Below, piece by piece: positions 14,083 to 14,219 of a stretch of 14,219 bases of DNA (positions within the stretch are counted from its first letter, which is position 1; each line of letters starts with the position of its first letter). The position numbers and the translations under genes are program-made. The stretch comes from Nocardioides sp. (lineage in GTDB: Bacteria > Actinomycetota > Actinomycetes > Propionibacteriales > Nocardioidaceae), in contig DOWL01000171.1 in assembly GCA_003519585.1 (NCBI GenBank), positions 14,508 through 28,726 on the forward strand, read 5' to 3'. Below the pieces are notes generated by a model. It worked only from the letters and a program-made list of their open reading frames with translations. It was not told the DNA's origin and did not search any database.

Positions 14083-14219
14083 GTGGCCGTCATCGAGACC
14101 GCTGGGCTGACCAAGCAGTACCCCTCGGTCACCGCGCTCGACCACCTCGACGTCGAGATCGGCGAGGGCATCACCGGCCTGGTCGGCGCCAACGGTGCGG
14201 GCAAGTCGACGCTGATCAA
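14083..14219 (+). CDS. ABC transporter ATP-binding protein, 5' part (runs off the window)
   Basis: The first 45 residues from GTG 14083 read MAVIETAGLTKQYPSVTALD, then HLDVEIGEGITGLVGANGAG and KSTLI. This is the usual start of an ABC ATPase: the A-loop aromatic Y13, strand pairs, then the Walker A motif GANGAGKST (residues 35-43). The wording GLTKQYPSVTALDHL and a Walker A near residue 35 are typical of exporter-type ATPases that pair with a separate permease, probably encoded just beyond the window. No Shine-Dalgarno precedes the GTG and the gap to the divergent gene is only 37 bp, so leaderless or very short-leader translation is possible. The substrate cannot be judged from this fragment. 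Confidence 0.9.
   Translation, partial: MAVIETAGLTKQYPSVTALDHLDVEIGEGITGLVGANGAGKSTLI

Overview
The window is very GC-rich with strong third-position GC bias and frequent GTG starts. Its gene content and intergenic palindromes suggest a high-GC actinobacterium, most likely Nocardioides or a close relative. That placement is an inference from codon bias, protein style and repeat style; no rRNA or marker gene is present. No tRNA, rRNA, CRISPR array, phage integrase or intact transposon was seen.

Left part (1-4776): the 3' end of a DUF2237 gene is followed by a hairpin, a palindromic intergenic unit and the frameshifted remnant of a DUF222 (13E12-type) protein. A minus-strand run then reads, in transcription order: a six-helix VC0807-like membrane protein, acdS (ACC deaminase, coupled through a GTGA overlap), a 102-aa membrane-anchored protein, a 60-aa protein (ATGA overlap), and a 523-aa membrane-anchored beta-propeller protein. 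A 6-bp hairpin lies after acdS, so the run may be one five-gene transcript or two.

Middle (4950-7790): pgm (phosphoglucomutase, plus) converges on a small conserved hypothetical gene (minus). A PNPOx-like flavoprotein gene (plus) follows. It converges on the next minus genes through about 100 bp containing three successive hairpins, two of them built from an exact 27-bp repeat.

Right part (7791-14219): an AlaX-type aminoacyl-tRNA editing protein and an ATP-grasp ligase are translationally coupled (GTGA) on the minus strand. The AlaX protein has Asp where the zinc-binding Cys of the CxxxH motif is expected. Divergent from them, after an AT-rich promoter-like patch, is a secreted MltB-type lytic transglycosylase homologue whose expected catalytic Glu is Ala, followed by a long Asp/Pro/Thr linker and a C-terminal membrane helix. 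It overlaps tail to tail with a minus-strand operon of a quinone oxidoreductase and two different alpha/beta-hydrolase esterases. At the right edge a divergent ABC-transporter ATPase gene starts 37 bp from the oxidoreductase gene, across a tandem 14-bp duplication.

The best candidates for undescribed biology are the AlaX/ATP-grasp pair (possibly functionally linked to the two esterases beyond the transglycosylase gene), the apparent pseudo-enzyme transglycosylase, and the membrane-protein/acdS pair.
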